A stretch of DNA of 64,000 bases from positions 4,256,201 through 4,320,200 of the forward strand of contig OZ021730.1 of the NCBI GenBank assembly GCA_963978545.1, written 5' to 3'. The DNA comes from Linyphia triangularis. Its lineage: Eukaryota > Arthropoda > Arachnida > Araneae > Linyphiidae. Positions 24,542-35,219 of the stretch are shown here, piece by piece (within the stretch, counting starts at the first letter, position 1; every line of letters begins with the position of its first letter). The notes under the pieces were generated by a model, which ran no database searches, was not told the DNA's origin, and saw only the letters and a list, made by a program, of their open reading frames with translations. A program made the position numbers and the translations under genes.

Positions 24542-24626
24542 GGCAGTTGAGTCATTCTTCCGGAACAAGTAACTTTTCAATATAATATTGAAAAGTTACT
24601 TGTTCCGGAAGAATGACTCAACTGCC
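24542..24626. repeat. Perfect palindrome, 42-bp arms, 1-nt centre
   Basis: GGCAGTTGAGTCATTCTTCC and the following 22 bases up to 24583 are repeated exactly in reverse complement from 24585 to 24626 around a single A at 24584. No mismatch seen in 42 pairs. Confidence 0.95.
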
Positions 24627-24640
24627 ATTTAATAATTAAT

Positions 24641-24769
24641 AATAATTAACAAAGAACATATAACATACATTTATGGCATACTTTTTTTTTTTAAATTTCA
24701 ATATTAATATTGAAATTTTTTTTAAAAAGGATGCCATAAATGTATGTTATATGTTCTTTGTTAATTATT
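24641..24769. repeat. Long hairpin, 39-bp perfect outer stem
   Basis: The outer arms 24641-24679 and 24731-24769 are exact reverse complements (AATAATTAACAAAGAACATA ...). An inner symmetric part (AAATTTCAATATT around 24705/24706) is separated from the stem by T- and A-runs with a few mismatches. It starts 14 bp after the first palindrome. Confidence 0.93.
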
Positions 24770-25115
24770 TAGGCTTCATACAACAAGGAAAAAATACCAG
24801 CAGTGCAAAAATGTGTTAATTTTGAGTGAGAAAAAATATTTTAAAAATCCCTATGCCCTAACAAAGGTGTCCGTAATACGACGATTTTAAAAATGAGGCG
24901 ATTTTAAAAAATGCTAATTAAAATAACAAAAAAAAAAATTAAATGTTAAAATTTCATTACAATATTAGTAGGGTACTGTTAAACTAATATGTATTTTAAT
25001 TATTTGCTGGATAAGTAAAAATCATCGTTATCTTAGTTTGCCTCCTTTTGTATTCTGTTTTTGCCAAGACAATGAGGAAACTTACATAATTAGAAGCTGG
25101 CACATTCTGGTTTTT
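24706..25115 (+). repeat. Dispersed repeat H, copy 1
   Basis: Collinear with 45368-45765: ATATTGAAATTTTTTTTAAA, ATACAACAAGGAAAAAATAC, AAAAATCCCTATGCC, GGGTACTGTTAAACT, and the GCAATGA..AAACTTGCATAAT-like end. The left arm of the preceding hairpin is an inverted copy of this repeat's first 60 bp or so. Confidence 0.7.
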
Positions 25116-25136
25116 TTTTTTTTTTTAGTTAATGTA

Positions 25137-26380
25137 CCGTAAAATGGGGTGAATCGGAACGAAACTTCATGAAATTACAAAGAACTTATTATTTTACACA
25201 AATAAAGCAGTTTTACTAATTATGCATATTTTTTATTTGGCTAACATGTTTGGAATGTTGGAACATGTTTTGTGGGGTTTTCAACACTGTCCTTTTTTTT
25301 TAAAAAAAATTCTGAAACAGCGTGCATACAGTCCAATAAATTTTAACCTCTCCAAAACTTATCCCGTAATTAATAACATGTACCAGTTATCTAAAAATAT
25401 ATTAGTTAAGTTTATAAGTATAAACATCCACAACAGAATGCCCTACTTAATTTAACTTGGTTTTGAAAACTTTTTATTTTACGAATTTTTATGTTTTGCC
25501 TCGTCTTGATTTTGAGATTTGCTGAGTGAATCGAAACACTTGAAAAGTGATATTAAAAAGCTGTTTTTGGCAAGATTATGTTCCTCACAAGATTCAACAA
25601 CTGAAGAAGAGTCTAATTACTCCTTTCAAGACGTAATCAAGATTGAAGGCTTGAATATATGTCAGAAGAGGAGCCTAGTTTCCGCATGGCAGAAAACCCA
25701 ATTGTTCCAGTGTTTTTCTTCTCTAAATGACTTCGTTATCTTTAAGTTATATGGAAAAATGTATGAAGACTCTATGTGAGTAAAGTTTTACACCCACAAG
25801 ATTATTGCTATATAAGTGTGTTTTACAAAAAGCGCCCGTGAACGAAGAGATTTTCTGAAACAATGAGGATGCTTTTTTCCTTTCTCAGAATACTTAATGG
25901 AATTTGCAGTTATACGCCACGCAAACATAAAGTAGATTAAAAAATATTATTAATTTTAAAGACTTATTTTATGAATTATAGGAGAAGAGTTGATACGCTT
26001 TCAAACATATGATTTGTTTTGACAATAATTGACAAACACACATTTTATTCGTCATATTAAATGATTTTTTTATGATAATTTTGTGTTCCTATTCACCACA
26101 ATGCCACATACATTGTTTTTTGTCGCCCTATAAACATTTAAATAAGATCAGACATAAATTGTAACGAGTGTTCCGATTCACCCCTTTCTGCGGGGTGAAT
26201 CGGAACACCATGAAAAAATTCAAAATAAATTAAAGTCCTAGTTTTTTCAACATTTTTTGGATCTATCCTCAAAGAAGGCAAGACCCAAGTTTCAATGTGA
26301 AAAATATGTTCCTTAACGATCTTATTACAACCGATTTTACTTTGAAAGTTGAAAAGTGTTCGATTCACCCCATTTTACGG
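25137..26380 (+). mobile_element. Non-autonomous Tigger/pogo-like element
   Basis: Terminal inverted repeats begin CCGTAAAATGGGGTGAATCG (25137) and mirror at the right end (26361-26380), with TA on both sides (25135-25136, 26381-26382). An internal 86-codon open frame (25519-25779) is not recognisable as a transposase domain. Near the right end lies a palindrome that repeats the inner part of the inverted repeat (see 26168-26208). Termini, TA target and layout suggest the pogo/Tigger branch, mobilised by a transposase encoded elsewhere. Confidence 0.85.
26168..26208. repeat. Internal palindrome copying the terminal repeat
   Basis: 17-bp arms GTGTTCCGATTCACCCC and GGGGTGAATCGGAACAC around a 7-nt loop. 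The arms reproduce bases 11 onward of the element's terminal inverted repeat. Confidence 0.9.
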
Positions 26381-26392
26381 TATATATTTTCT

Positions 26393-26690
26393 AAAAGTTA
26401 TACATTGGAAGAAAGAAGGTCCAGAGAGGGTTTGATTCAGCTGTATCAATTTATCAAACGGGGATTTCAAGGGTTTAGATTTCAATACAAGCGACCGAAC
26501 AAGAGGTCATGCATATAAACCATTTAAATCGCATTTTAACTTGGAGAATAGGAAGCATTATTTTTACAATTGAGTGATAAGTGGAACAATCTTCCAGACC
26601 AACATCGTAAATTGTGCCAGAGTCAACAGTTTTAAATGACAGCTGGATCTATACTGGAGGATTGTTCAGTAAAGTTAAATGAGAAACTTG
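26393..26690 (+). pseudogene. LINE (CR1/L2-like) ORF2 C-terminal fragment
   Basis: The frame reads YTLEERRSREGLIQLYQF, the conserved segment after the RT domain in CR1/L2-type LINEs. After a frame change comes DKWNNLPDQHRK, matching the usual 'W..LP' segment. Stops and frame changes make it a relic. It starts immediately beside the right end of the Tigger-like element. Confidence 0.65.
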
Positions 26691-27226
26691 CACAATTCAG
26701 GAAAATGAATATTTTTTTGTATTTTCTAGTGTTATCCAACGAATATATTTGAGCAGTGCAATTATTTTTTATCTTTATGCTTTCAATTAATCAAAAATTG
26801 AGTTTGAAATTAGCCGAAATCAAAGCAAAAGTCACGTGACCAAAAACGCATGAAAAAAACCGTGACCAAAAACGCATGAAAAAAACCGTGACGTGGTTGC
26901 GCAGAGATAAAGTCGCAAAACGAAGGAGAAACATCGTCTAAAACAGGTTTTAGATTGGTTCATTATCTGCGCATTGACGTTAAGTGGCTTTTTCCCGCCA
27001 AATCGCAAAGTGAAAAACTACATATTTTTTTTAACTATCTATCCAAGCTCAAATTTTTAAAAGAATGGCATTGTTTTTCATGATTTTTTCTCTACTTTTA
27101 TTGAAAAATAAAACCAAAAAACGTGAAAGTTCCTCATTGGACCAACCTTGATGGGCCTTGTACCTGTAGTTGATCATCATTATTTTTGCAATTGTATTAT
27201 ATTGAATCTCTGTATTGTATTTGCAG
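26691..27226. other. NTF2 intron end, nothing recognised
   Basis: A 26-bp unit (ACCAAAAACGCATGAAAAAA region) is repeated twice in tandem at about 26838-26890. The rest leads to the TTTGCAG acceptor at 27226. Confidence 0.5.
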
Positions 27227-27343
27227 ACGGATGATGACCCTCCTCACTCCTTCAATCACGTGTTTGTACTGATGCCGCAGCCAGAAACCGGGAGCTTCTT
27301 TGTGGCCCACGACATGTTCCGGCTGGCCCTGCACTCCTGCTAA
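27227..27343 (+). CDS. NUTF2: Nuclear transport factor 2, terminal coding exon
   Basis: Follows a TATTTGCAG acceptor; 38 residues and a TAA stop at 27341-27343. It contains DDDPPHSFNHVFVLMP and the NTF2 C-terminal signature HDMFRLALH. The usual family length is about 125-130 residues; the three exons here give 95. The sequence is distinctly GC-richer than the surrounding introns, as expected of a conserved exon. No damage seen. The preceding intron (15413-27226) is 11.8 kb. Confidence 0.96.
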   Translation, partial: TDDDPPHSFNHVFVLMPQPETGSFFVAHDMFRLALHSC

Positions 27344-27384
27344 CTCCTGTCCTACTCCCTTTGTGTGCGTTTCTTTTGAGCTTC

Positions 27385-27390
27385 AATAAA
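27385..27390 (+). promoter_or_regulatory. Polyadenylation signal of the NTF2 gene
   Basis: AATAAA 42 bp after the stop codon, with a T/G-rich stretch (GTGCTGTACTTTGC) just downstream. The 3' UTR would be only about 60-70 nt. Confidence 0.8.
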
Positions 27391-27458
27391 GTGCTGTACT
27401 TTGCTACTTAGTATTTGGACTCGTTTCCCTCTGGCAGAACACACACATCAATTGCAAG

Positions 27459-27512
27459 CAGGGTTCCCACAGTCCTTAAAAGTTGCTTAGTATTTTTAAG
27501 CACTTATACATT
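27459..27512 (+). repeat. MITE family A, isolated left end
   Basis: CAGGGTTCCCAC followed by AGTCCTTAAAAGTTGCTTAG and TATTTTTAAGCACTT, then unrelated AT-rich sequence. The rest of the element is missing. Confidence 0.65.
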
Positions 27513-27918
27513 GCAATATATGTAACGTAACGACCTGCATATGTTAGTGAATTAATAGTTATGATTAAATTATTTATTTATAACAATATTTTATTATTAA
27601 ATTATTGCTTTAATTTATAATTAAAGATTGTTTAGTTGTATTCCTTGACCCTACATATGTGTATTTAGAAACCAAGTTTGTGATCCTAAAAGACTTGGAA
27701 GCAGAGATATTGGTAATATACAGATATTTCAAAATGGCCGCTATAAAATCCAAGATGGCCGGCAGAGAAGGTGGTTTCTACTAGGAATTGAAAGCTAAGT
27801 ACCTAACTGGCACCTGGAAAAAAATTTGGGTGCTTTTATCCGTCGTGTCCATATTTTCATGTTAAGTGACCTCACTATAAAGGGTGAACTGAATTCACAG
27901 CAATCCTATAGAGCTTAT

Positions 27919-28297
27919 CAGGGTTCCCACGGTCATTAAAAGTGCTTAATATTTTTGAACTTGTTTTCAAGGCCTTGAAAGTGCTTAGAGGTGCTTAAAA
28001 GTTCTTGAAAATGCTTAGAGGTCCTTAAAAGTGCTTAATTTTTGCGGATGTTGTGTGCCCAACTGCAAAAGTTATAAAAATACAACTCGGACTGGCTATC
28101 CTCTCGTTACCGCCACTTATCTGCACTGTATCGGAATTCTCTTGTCATATTTGTAATACGCATCCTCGAACTTGTAACTTTTTTGGTAGAATATGCTTTG
28201 TTAAAAATTTATATATAGACATGATGCCTGAAAACAAATTTTCAAAGGTCCTTAAAAAGTCATTGATTTTCATTCTGTGATTTGCGTGGGAACTTTG
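27919..28297 (+). mobile_element. MITE family A, copy 3
   Basis: Full-length copy starting CAGGGTTCCCACGG, with a decayed right end (GTGGGAACTTTG) and a perfect 5-bp duplication CTTAT (27914-27918, 28298-28302). The 75-codon open frame inside is not preserved among copies. Confidence 0.87.
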
Positions 28298-28302
28298 CTT
28301 AT

Positions 28303-29168
28303 TATACTAGGCCACTGCTGTGGCTAGAGGTTTCGTTTGTCGCTTGTGGTGCTCAGACCCTAAGCCAAAAAATGCAATCCTATGGTGCTTATTATACTGA
28401 GCAATAGCAGAGGCGCTTGTTCGCCACTTGAGTGGCTCTGTATAATAATGCCCTTATTATACAGAATCCCTGCAGTGGCATGCGCTCGCCACTGTTTCAG
28501 ACACTCAGCGAAACATGAACCCTATGGAGCAAGGGAAGAAAAATTTGCAATCGAAAATTAAGGACCTAAGATGAAAAATAAGGGCCCTTTTATTCTTAGT
28601 AATTCTTAAAGTTCGTGCGAACCATGTGTTCAAATATCTGGATTTACCAATTTCTGATGAATGATTAATTAGAGTCAATACAGCATTTGTCTTTCTTCGA
28701 ATATAGTATAAAAATTATTATTTTTCTTTCTGAAACATGACATAAAGCCTTGCCTTTGTTTTCACCTTTCCTTTACCATTCAACCAATAAAGAGACTTGA
28801 GCATCATTAGGTACGTTTGTCTGTTTTTCGTCTTTGTCGGTAGAGTCGATTATAACTATTTCTTTGAAATCCAATATTTAAAACCAATAATTTTTTTATT
28901 ACCAATAAAAAAAACTAACTGTAATAGGTTTCAAACAATGAGTATTGTATGTGTATAGAATTAATATTGCATCTTTTTCCAATGGATATTGAGTGAATCC
29001 ATGGATCTTTTCTGGATAGAATGAACACCAACTTTCAGATTTTCGCTGTTTTCGGTAGCAACCTCTGTGAAGTTTTGCTTTAAAGCCTTGATCATCGATA
29101 AAGAACTGGATAGACTGCTCTGATGGCAATACCAGCAGGAAAAACACTCCGGGATTGATGATTGGTTA
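28303..29168. other. No gene seen; small hairpin and old repeat traces
   Basis: A hairpin of CTGTATAATAA / TTATTATACAG lies at 28438-28464. A family B right-end fragment (ending TTCGTGCGAACCATG) lies at about 28550-28626. The old repeat phrase AACTGGATAGACTGCT is at 29105. Overlapping minus-strand open frames at 28899-29191 have no recognisable domain. Confidence 0.45.
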
Positions 29169-29354
29169 ACGTTTATCCAATCACAGTTCACTTCAATAGA
29201 CGTTTATCCAATCACACTTCACTTCAATAGACGTTTATCCAATCACACTTCACTTCAATAGACGTTTATCCAATCACAGTTCACTTCAATAGACGTTTAT
29301 CCAATCACAGTTCACTTCAATAGACGTTTATCCAATCACACTTCACTTCAATAG
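29169..29354. repeat. Minisatellite, six 31-bp units
   Basis: Six contiguous units starting at 29169, 29200, 29231, 29262, 29293 and 29324, each ACGTTTATCCAATCAC(A/A)..TTCACTTCAATAG in sense. Within a unit the only variation I see is CAGTTC versus CACTTC. Each unit carries a CCAAT pentamer. Near-identity implies a recent expansion. Confidence 0.95.
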
Positions 29355-29689
29355 TTGGGTGGGAATGAGCGAAACTTTGTATATTTTTGCACACATGCAA
29401 GATCTATTATTGACAGTTCTGCTGTGTACAATCAAATATTTGTTGTTTTTTAAATCTTGAGCCATCCGTATTTTATGTACACTCAACGATCTGGCATCTT
29501 CTTCATTTTCCCAGCGTTAAGCAGTCTATCCAGTTTATCGATTTCGACGGCTTTGATAAGTGAATTTACTCAAGCTATAGTATTTAACAAAAACGCGATT
29601 TTGACCCCCGCAAATAAGAGAACTACTAAAGTGGCTCTGACCTTAATTGCTTTCAATATGTAATGAAGTAATAATGCATTCGGTCAACA
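29355..29689. other. No gene seen
   Basis: A 68-codon open frame at 29457-29663 overlaps an old repeat trace (AAGCAGTCTATCCAGTTTAT near 29519); not a credible gene. Confidence 0.4.
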
Positions 29690-29772
29690 ACAAAAATTGT
29701 GGGGTTTTTTACTTTCCCGTATGTATACATAGGGTAATGAAAGTATAGCATTCGGGTTAAAAAAAAAATCGA

Positions 29773-29803
<31 letters not shown>

Positions 29804-30367
29804 CATTTCTCCTCTTTTTGGAACATCCTGATTTCAAAAAAGTGATCTAGAAAAAATGTGTGTCTGGTCAGCATAACTCCCGAAAAAATTGACCGATGTT
29901 CAAATTTGGTGATGGCACAGAGACCTACCATTAAGGTTTTTGTCAAAATCGAGCTTGCGCATAAGGTAGCTACCATTGCAAAAATCATGTTTTTCAGTAA
30001 TTGCTAAAAAATGGCTCAAACGATTTTGTCCAAAATCGCTGTGGCAATGCCTCTTAGGGTGTTCTAAACATCCCCACCTCCGAAATTCCCGTAAAAATGC
30101 TTTAATGGCGTAAAAAGTTGAAAAGAATGCGTTTCACTTTTAATAAAGGATTATCGAAAAGTATATCGCCAAAATCACCATTTTAGCGAAGTTTTTTTTT
30201 TTTCTTTTGCTCACGGAAAATTTATTGCCAAAAATAACGTCTAACTGGCCATTTTTATTCAAATGAGAGAAAATAAGAAAATGGTAAGTAACACAATGTC
30301 AAATTTTACTGCAATGACCAATGTTATATAGTGTAATTGAAAGTTGTGAGATGTTCCACACCCCTAG
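29690..30367 (+). repeat. Dispersed repeat G, longest copy
   Basis: Runs from GTATGTATACATAGGGTAAT through GTGATCTAGAAAAAATGTGT, GCACAGAGACCTACCATTAA and AACTGGCCATTTTTATTC. It ends GTGTAATTGAAAGTTGTGAG with ATGTTCCACACCCCTAGG. Fragments occur at 15118, 15950 and (inverted) 41655. A long T run lies at 29778-29800. Transposon-like, but its termini and target duplication are unclear. Confidence 0.65.
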
Positions 30368-30403
30368 GGTGTTTGTTTTTTTGCATTCCTGCATTGCATT
30401 TAG

Positions 30404-30739
30404 CAGGGTTTCCACGGTCATTAAAAGCGCTTAATATTTTTGAACTTGTTTTCAAGGCCTTGAAAATGCTTAAAGGTCCTTAATTTTTGCTGATGTTGTG
30501 TGCCCACTGCAAAATTTTATAAAATACAACTCGGACTTGTTATCCCCGCATGACCGCCACTTACCTGCACTGTATCGAAATTCTCTGACGTATTTGTATT
30601 ATGCATCCCCCAACTTTTAACTTTTTTGGTAAAATATACTTTATTAAAAATTTATATATCGACATAATGCCTGAAAACAAATTTTCAAAGGTCCTTAAAA
30701 GTCATTGATTTTCATTCTGTGATTTGAGTGGGAACCCTG
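30404..30739 (+). mobile_element. MITE family A, copy 4
   Basis: Ends CAGGGTTTCCACGG and GTGGGAACCCTG with 5-bp duplication TTTAG (30399-30403, 30740-30744). It is shorter than other copies through loss of one subterminal CTTAGAGGTGCTTAAAAG unit, and it lies just beyond repeat G. Confidence 0.87.
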
Positions 30740-30899
30740 TTTAGAATGTCCAGAGTTTAAAAGTGGTAGCGGGTGCAAAGGTACTATTTCGCCCCACTCT
30801 AAAAATGTGTTTTTTCATTATAAAATATTGCGTAAAAAGGACGTTTTGTAATGAATCAGAGAAAAAATCCCATGAAACTAAGCACACTGACACTAACTA

Positions 30900-31530
30900 T
30901 CCCGGGCCCTGGTCATCGCCTAGGCCCGGGCCTTGGCCCCATGATTTTAAGGGGTCCCGAAATTGGCTGTAAACCTATAACTTTTCTTTCTTTTTGTGAA
31001 TATCTTTTACAATCTGTATAAAAGAATTTTTACATAAACATAATTTTGTATTGATCTTGAACCGTCTTTAGTATCCCAGAGTGTATTTATTCAAATGCAT
31101 CAAACCATCACTTAAAAGCGTAAAAAAAACAAAACAATATTTCTCGAAGAAATATTGAAAGGAAGTCTTGACAAATTAATTGCGAGATCAGCAAATGTCG
31201 GCTTTGAAGTTGTGAATAATGATGCAGATATTTTTGTCACGGATATTACTACACATTGGGATCGTGAAATGCAATGCTATATTACAAAATTTTACCTGTT
31301 TTGATTCATAAATTTGGTTATTTGAAATTTGTTTCTTTCTTTATGATAAAAAAAAAATTTAAGAAGATAATATATTGACATTAATTTATCGACTTTTTCT
31401 ATATTTAATGTTAATTCATTTGACAACGTGTCAAGCTCATTTCCAATAAATCTCGCATTTGATGAAGGGGCCCTAAATGTGTCCGGGCCTTGGACCCCAA
31501 CCTGTCATGATCAGGCCTTGCCTCTCAACG
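30900..31530. mobile_element. Possible MITE with GC-rich ends
   Basis: Unusually GC-rich blocks (GGCCCGGGCCTTGGCCCC near 30923-30940 and GTGTCCGGGCCTTGGACCCC near 31479-31498) bracket AT-rich sequence. Similar phrases occur at both ends, but I could not define precise inverted ends or a target duplication. Confidence 0.35.
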
Positions 31531-32162
31531 AATAAGAATCAAGTAAGTATTGCAGATCTTTTGGCGATTACATATAAAAAATATTTCTTAAAGTATTGTA
31601 TGATGTTGGAATAAGTAATTTTGAAAATGATGAGCTTACTTGTATAGGCTCTGTTTTCTTCAATTATTATCCATAATTATTAAAATTAGCTTTCTTAATT
31701 TTAGAGCAGTATCATAAAAATATATCTTTTAAAATAATGTATGATATTAAATTATTTTATAATGATGAATTAACTGGTTAGTGCTCTTACTTTTTCCATA
31801 AAAGTTTCTGAACTAATTTATTCAAACAACTTTCCTACATAATAAATCAAACAGTTCGAGAACAATTTATAGTGTAGTAGATAATGAAAAAAAGTGTTTG
31901 GACAACTATTTATTGTTTGGATTTATTTTAAAATAGATTTTAACTTTAGTAAGACTTTATTACTTTAGCAAGACCCTTAAGTTTCAAGTCTCCAATTATA
32001 TTGGTCGAGATGATCCAATTCGAAAACGGCACATCTTGAGATCCACCCACTCAAACATTCACTGATCATCAAATTAATAAGCTACTTCTAGTAGAGCTAG
32101 CACGATGAAATTAGATATACTTGCAAGGTTTAACATGTATACAAAGGAAAAAATCTCAAAAT
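31531..32162. other. No gene seen
   Basis: AT-rich sequence without recognisable features. Confidence 0.5.
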
Positions 32163-32173
32163 CGAGACTTTCT

Positions 32174-32360
32174 TGCCGACCAAACGGTATAGTGGTTAGC
32201 GTGCTAGCTTCTAGACCGCGAGGTTGCGGGTTCGAGTCCCGTGTAAGGCATGGGTGTTTGTAAAATGTATGTTGGCTTGTCTAATGACGAATGTTTCGGC
32301 GCATTATAGCCCACGTGTTGCTGACGGCGCCAGATAATCTGAAAACAACCAACCAACCAA
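32174..32360 (+). mobile_element. tRNA-derived SINE, copy 4
   Basis: The best-preserved copy: head with box A and box B (GGGTTCGAGTCCC), body, and a CAACCAACCAACCAA tail. The flanking 11-bp duplication is CGAGACTTTCT (32163-32173, 32361-32371). Confidence 0.95.
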
Positions 32361-32533
32361 CGAGACTTTCTCCTCTGAATTTCCTGAAAGGGGCAATGTT
32401 CGAAAAATAAGAATCTTAATTCTAATAAAAAATTTATTGGGTCTAGAATTTTAAAACTTAGTATGATAGTAGCTGTTAGCATATATAAATAGAGGAGAAA
32501 CACACGACACACTGCGAAGACTCTAAAATCAAG

Positions 32534-32698
32534 TTGGTTGGTCAGATTATCTGGCGCCGTCAGCAACACGTGGGCTATAATGAGCCAAAACATTCGTCAT
32601 TAGACCAGCCAACATACATTTACAAACACCCATGGACTCAAATCCGCAACCTCGCTGTCTAGAAGCTAGCACGCTAACCACTATACCGTTTGGTCGGC
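32534..32698 (-). mobile_element. tRNA-derived SINE, copy 5 (inverted)
   Basis: Reverse-complement copy with a short deletion in the tRNA-like part. It is flanked by CTCTAAAATCAAG (32521-32533, 32699-32711). With copy 4 it forms a tail-to-tail inverted pair separated by about 170 bp. A 129-codon frame across both is not a gene. Confidence 0.93.
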
Positions 32699-32847
32699 CT
32701 CTAAAATCAAGAAATAATAATTAAAAAAAAAGGGTTCTTTATTATTTTTTTGCATATCTGAAAAAACTATTTAAAATAAAATTTTATATTGTTCCCATTA
32801 ATTCATTCTCCAGTAAATTGAACTTTCTTAGAAATATCCCGCTATAT

Positions 32848-33354
32848 TGAACTATTCCCGCATTTTTTTTTATTCAATTCTAAATGTTTCGAAAAGGCCA
32901 TAAACATAAAAAATTATGCTCAATACGCTTTTGCTTTAATTTGCGATTAAAAAATTACCTTGTTTTGAGGTTGGCGAGAAAACGACCCATTTAGTTGGCA
33001 TTGAACGTGACGTAAAGAGATCTCAAACATTTTGGCTTGAAATGCAGCAGCGGAAACAAGATTTGCAAGTTTCTCGCAAATCACGCCAACCTGTACGGAA
33101 TGTAGCGATGGTCTACCAAAGCTAACTTTTTTAACGCTAACTATTTGGCAGAAACCTCACGATAATCATAGAAACGCAGGGATCTCTTTACGTCACGAAT
33201 TTTGTTGACTGGTTTTGGAGCATTTTCTTTTCTTAATATTTAAATAACTAATTTTTTTAAAGAACTTTAGTTTAAATATTTGGAATCGGAAAGAAATTCT
33301 TCATAAATAAGTACTAATTCCACTCGTTTTTAAAAAATGCAGGAATTGCCCATT
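32848..33354. mobile_element. MITE with ACAATTCCCG-type termini, copy 2
   Basis: Collinear with 6801-7346. Ends CTATTCCCGCATTTTTTTT and AAAAAATGCAGGAATTGCCCA are inverted. It includes a short local duplication (AACTTTTTTAACGCTAACTA) absent from copy 1. Confidence 0.7.
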
Positions 33355-33886
33355 GAATTATTATAATTTTATTTTTTTTAACTTTTTTAAAACTAGATAA
33401 TAATTAAAAGAATAAAGCAGTCAGCTAATCCTAAAGTTCTCGTGGTTGACCGCCAACAAAAAGTTCGCTAACAGTTGAAAGTGTAAGTACCAAAACAAGA
33501 TGTATACTTATAACCATTTCAATCCACCAAGTTTTCTTGTGTAAGTTTTAAAATCATGGAAACTAAACGTTTTTAAAACTAACTATTAGTATTTAAAATA
33601 AGTAATAAATTTAAAATTAGTACCGTAAAAAAATTAAATCCCAACAAAAACATCTCTGTAAAAAAGCGCCACGTTTTTCGTATAAAAACTAAGGCTGTGA
33701 AAAGTAGCGAGATCTTAAGAGTCAAGTTTAACATAGTAGTAAATTAAGGGCAATGAAAGATTTTCTTCTCCAAGTCAAAATTCCCTTTTTCATAAGCCTC
33801 AACATCCAGCTATAAAAATGCTTGAGCAACTTGGCCATTAGGCGTCGCAGCACTAACAAGTGATTCAGAATTCGTAATGGCTAATA

Positions 33887-34540
33887 GACTGAGACGACTA
33901 CAATTTTTGGACCCCATCGAACATCATTCTGATTTTTTTTATAGAAATTAGAGAAAAATGAGTAGATTAAGAATCCACTGGTCTGCCGTGGCAAAAATGG
34001 CCGAAACTGGTCAAAAATCGACTATTAATAAGTTGAACTAAATCCAATTGCCAAATGAGCCATAACTTGCCAAATAATGAGCATTTTTTTTATTTGGTAA
34101 CCCTCACTTTTTAATTTTCAGTTAAGAAGGTTGCAGACGATTCCGATGTGTGGCGATGGCTTACTTGCATCTTTCCCAAATGAGCCAAATCGGCAATAAA
34201 CATTACGTCACTGTTGACATAACTGATGTCGCCAATTTGGCTTACTTTTAAAAGATACACATTTTCCAAGCCAGAGATCAAAAATCGTTTGCGCTTTTTC
34301 TCATTGAAAATCAAAATGCAGGGTTGCAAGACGGAAAAGTTTGTTCTCTTTTTGGCAAGTTATGACATATTTGGCAATCGGATTTTAGTTCAACTCAATC
34401 CAAGTCGATTTTTGATCAGTTTCGGCCATTTTTGCCACGGCAGACCAGTGGATTCCTAATCTACTCACTTTTCTCCAATCTCTATAAAAAATTCAGAATG
34501 ATGTTCGATGAGGTCCAAAAATTGCAGTCACCTCTCGGAC
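33887..34540. mobile_element. TA-flanked foldback element J, copy 1
   Basis: Very long inverted ends (about 200 bp or more): GGACCCCATCGAACATCATT, GAATCCACTGGTCTGCCGTG and GCAAAAATGGCCGAAACTGG on the left recur in reverse complement on the right. TA lies outside both ends (33885-33886, 34541-34542). The family end is GTCCGAGAGGCGACTGCAAT. No transposase. The fold could form a long hairpin. Overlapping open frames at 34111-34459 on both strands come from the near-symmetric sequence. Confidence 0.85.
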
Positions 34541-35219
34541 TATAAGAGTAACAAACATTTTTGGAACAACTGGAACTATGAAGGGGAATTTTGGCATGGA
34601 GAAGAAAATCTAAATTTTCACTACCCATAATTTACAATTTTAAGCGTGGCTCTACTTTAGATCTAAATATTTTTCACGACTATGGCTATCTGCATGAAGA
34701 ACTTGGATCTTTTTTACAGAGATGTTTTTATTGGGAATAATTTTTCTGGAAGTACTAACCAGGAAACCATCTCAAGTTGCTCAGGTCTTTTAAGGAATAG
34801 GATTGAAAAATTAAAAATCTCTAATTTTCCAAGTGATTGATCTGATTTTTAATTCTTGTAGTTAAATAAAATATTATATATTAATATAGCACTTTTTTTT
34901 TTTTTTTTTAATTTAAATTTGTGTAAAATTGACTTTTTATTTTTGATAAAGTCTCAAACTTATAGTTCAATTTATTGCTTTTTTAATACTGAATTATTCA
35001 TAAATATATTATAAAATAATTGATTTTTTTTAAAAATTGTTCTCAAACATCGTTAGAATTTTTTTTTTTTTTTAAAGTTCAAATATTTCTCCATTTTTTT
35101 TTTAAATTCTATAATTCGTTTTCAAATTAACTTATCAATAATTCAAAAAGAAAAGTTAAAGAAATATACTTCGAAAATACTTATAAAAATTCATCAATAA
35201 TAATAAAACAATCTGTCTG
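34541..35219. other. No gene seen
   Basis: AT-rich with T runs near 34891-34909 and 35062-35073. Confidence 0.5.

Noticed and set aside
25519..25779. Transposase ORF of the Tigger-like element
   Set aside because: 86 codons with no helix-turn-helix or DDE motif; at most a decayed remnant.
29169..29354. CRISPR-like array
   Set aside because: The repeats are contiguous, with no unique spacers, in an evidently eukaryotic sequence.
32204..32593. 129-codon minus-strand open frame
   Set aside because: It runs through two SINE copies and the sequence between them; similar frames appear in other SINE copies. It is repeat-derived.
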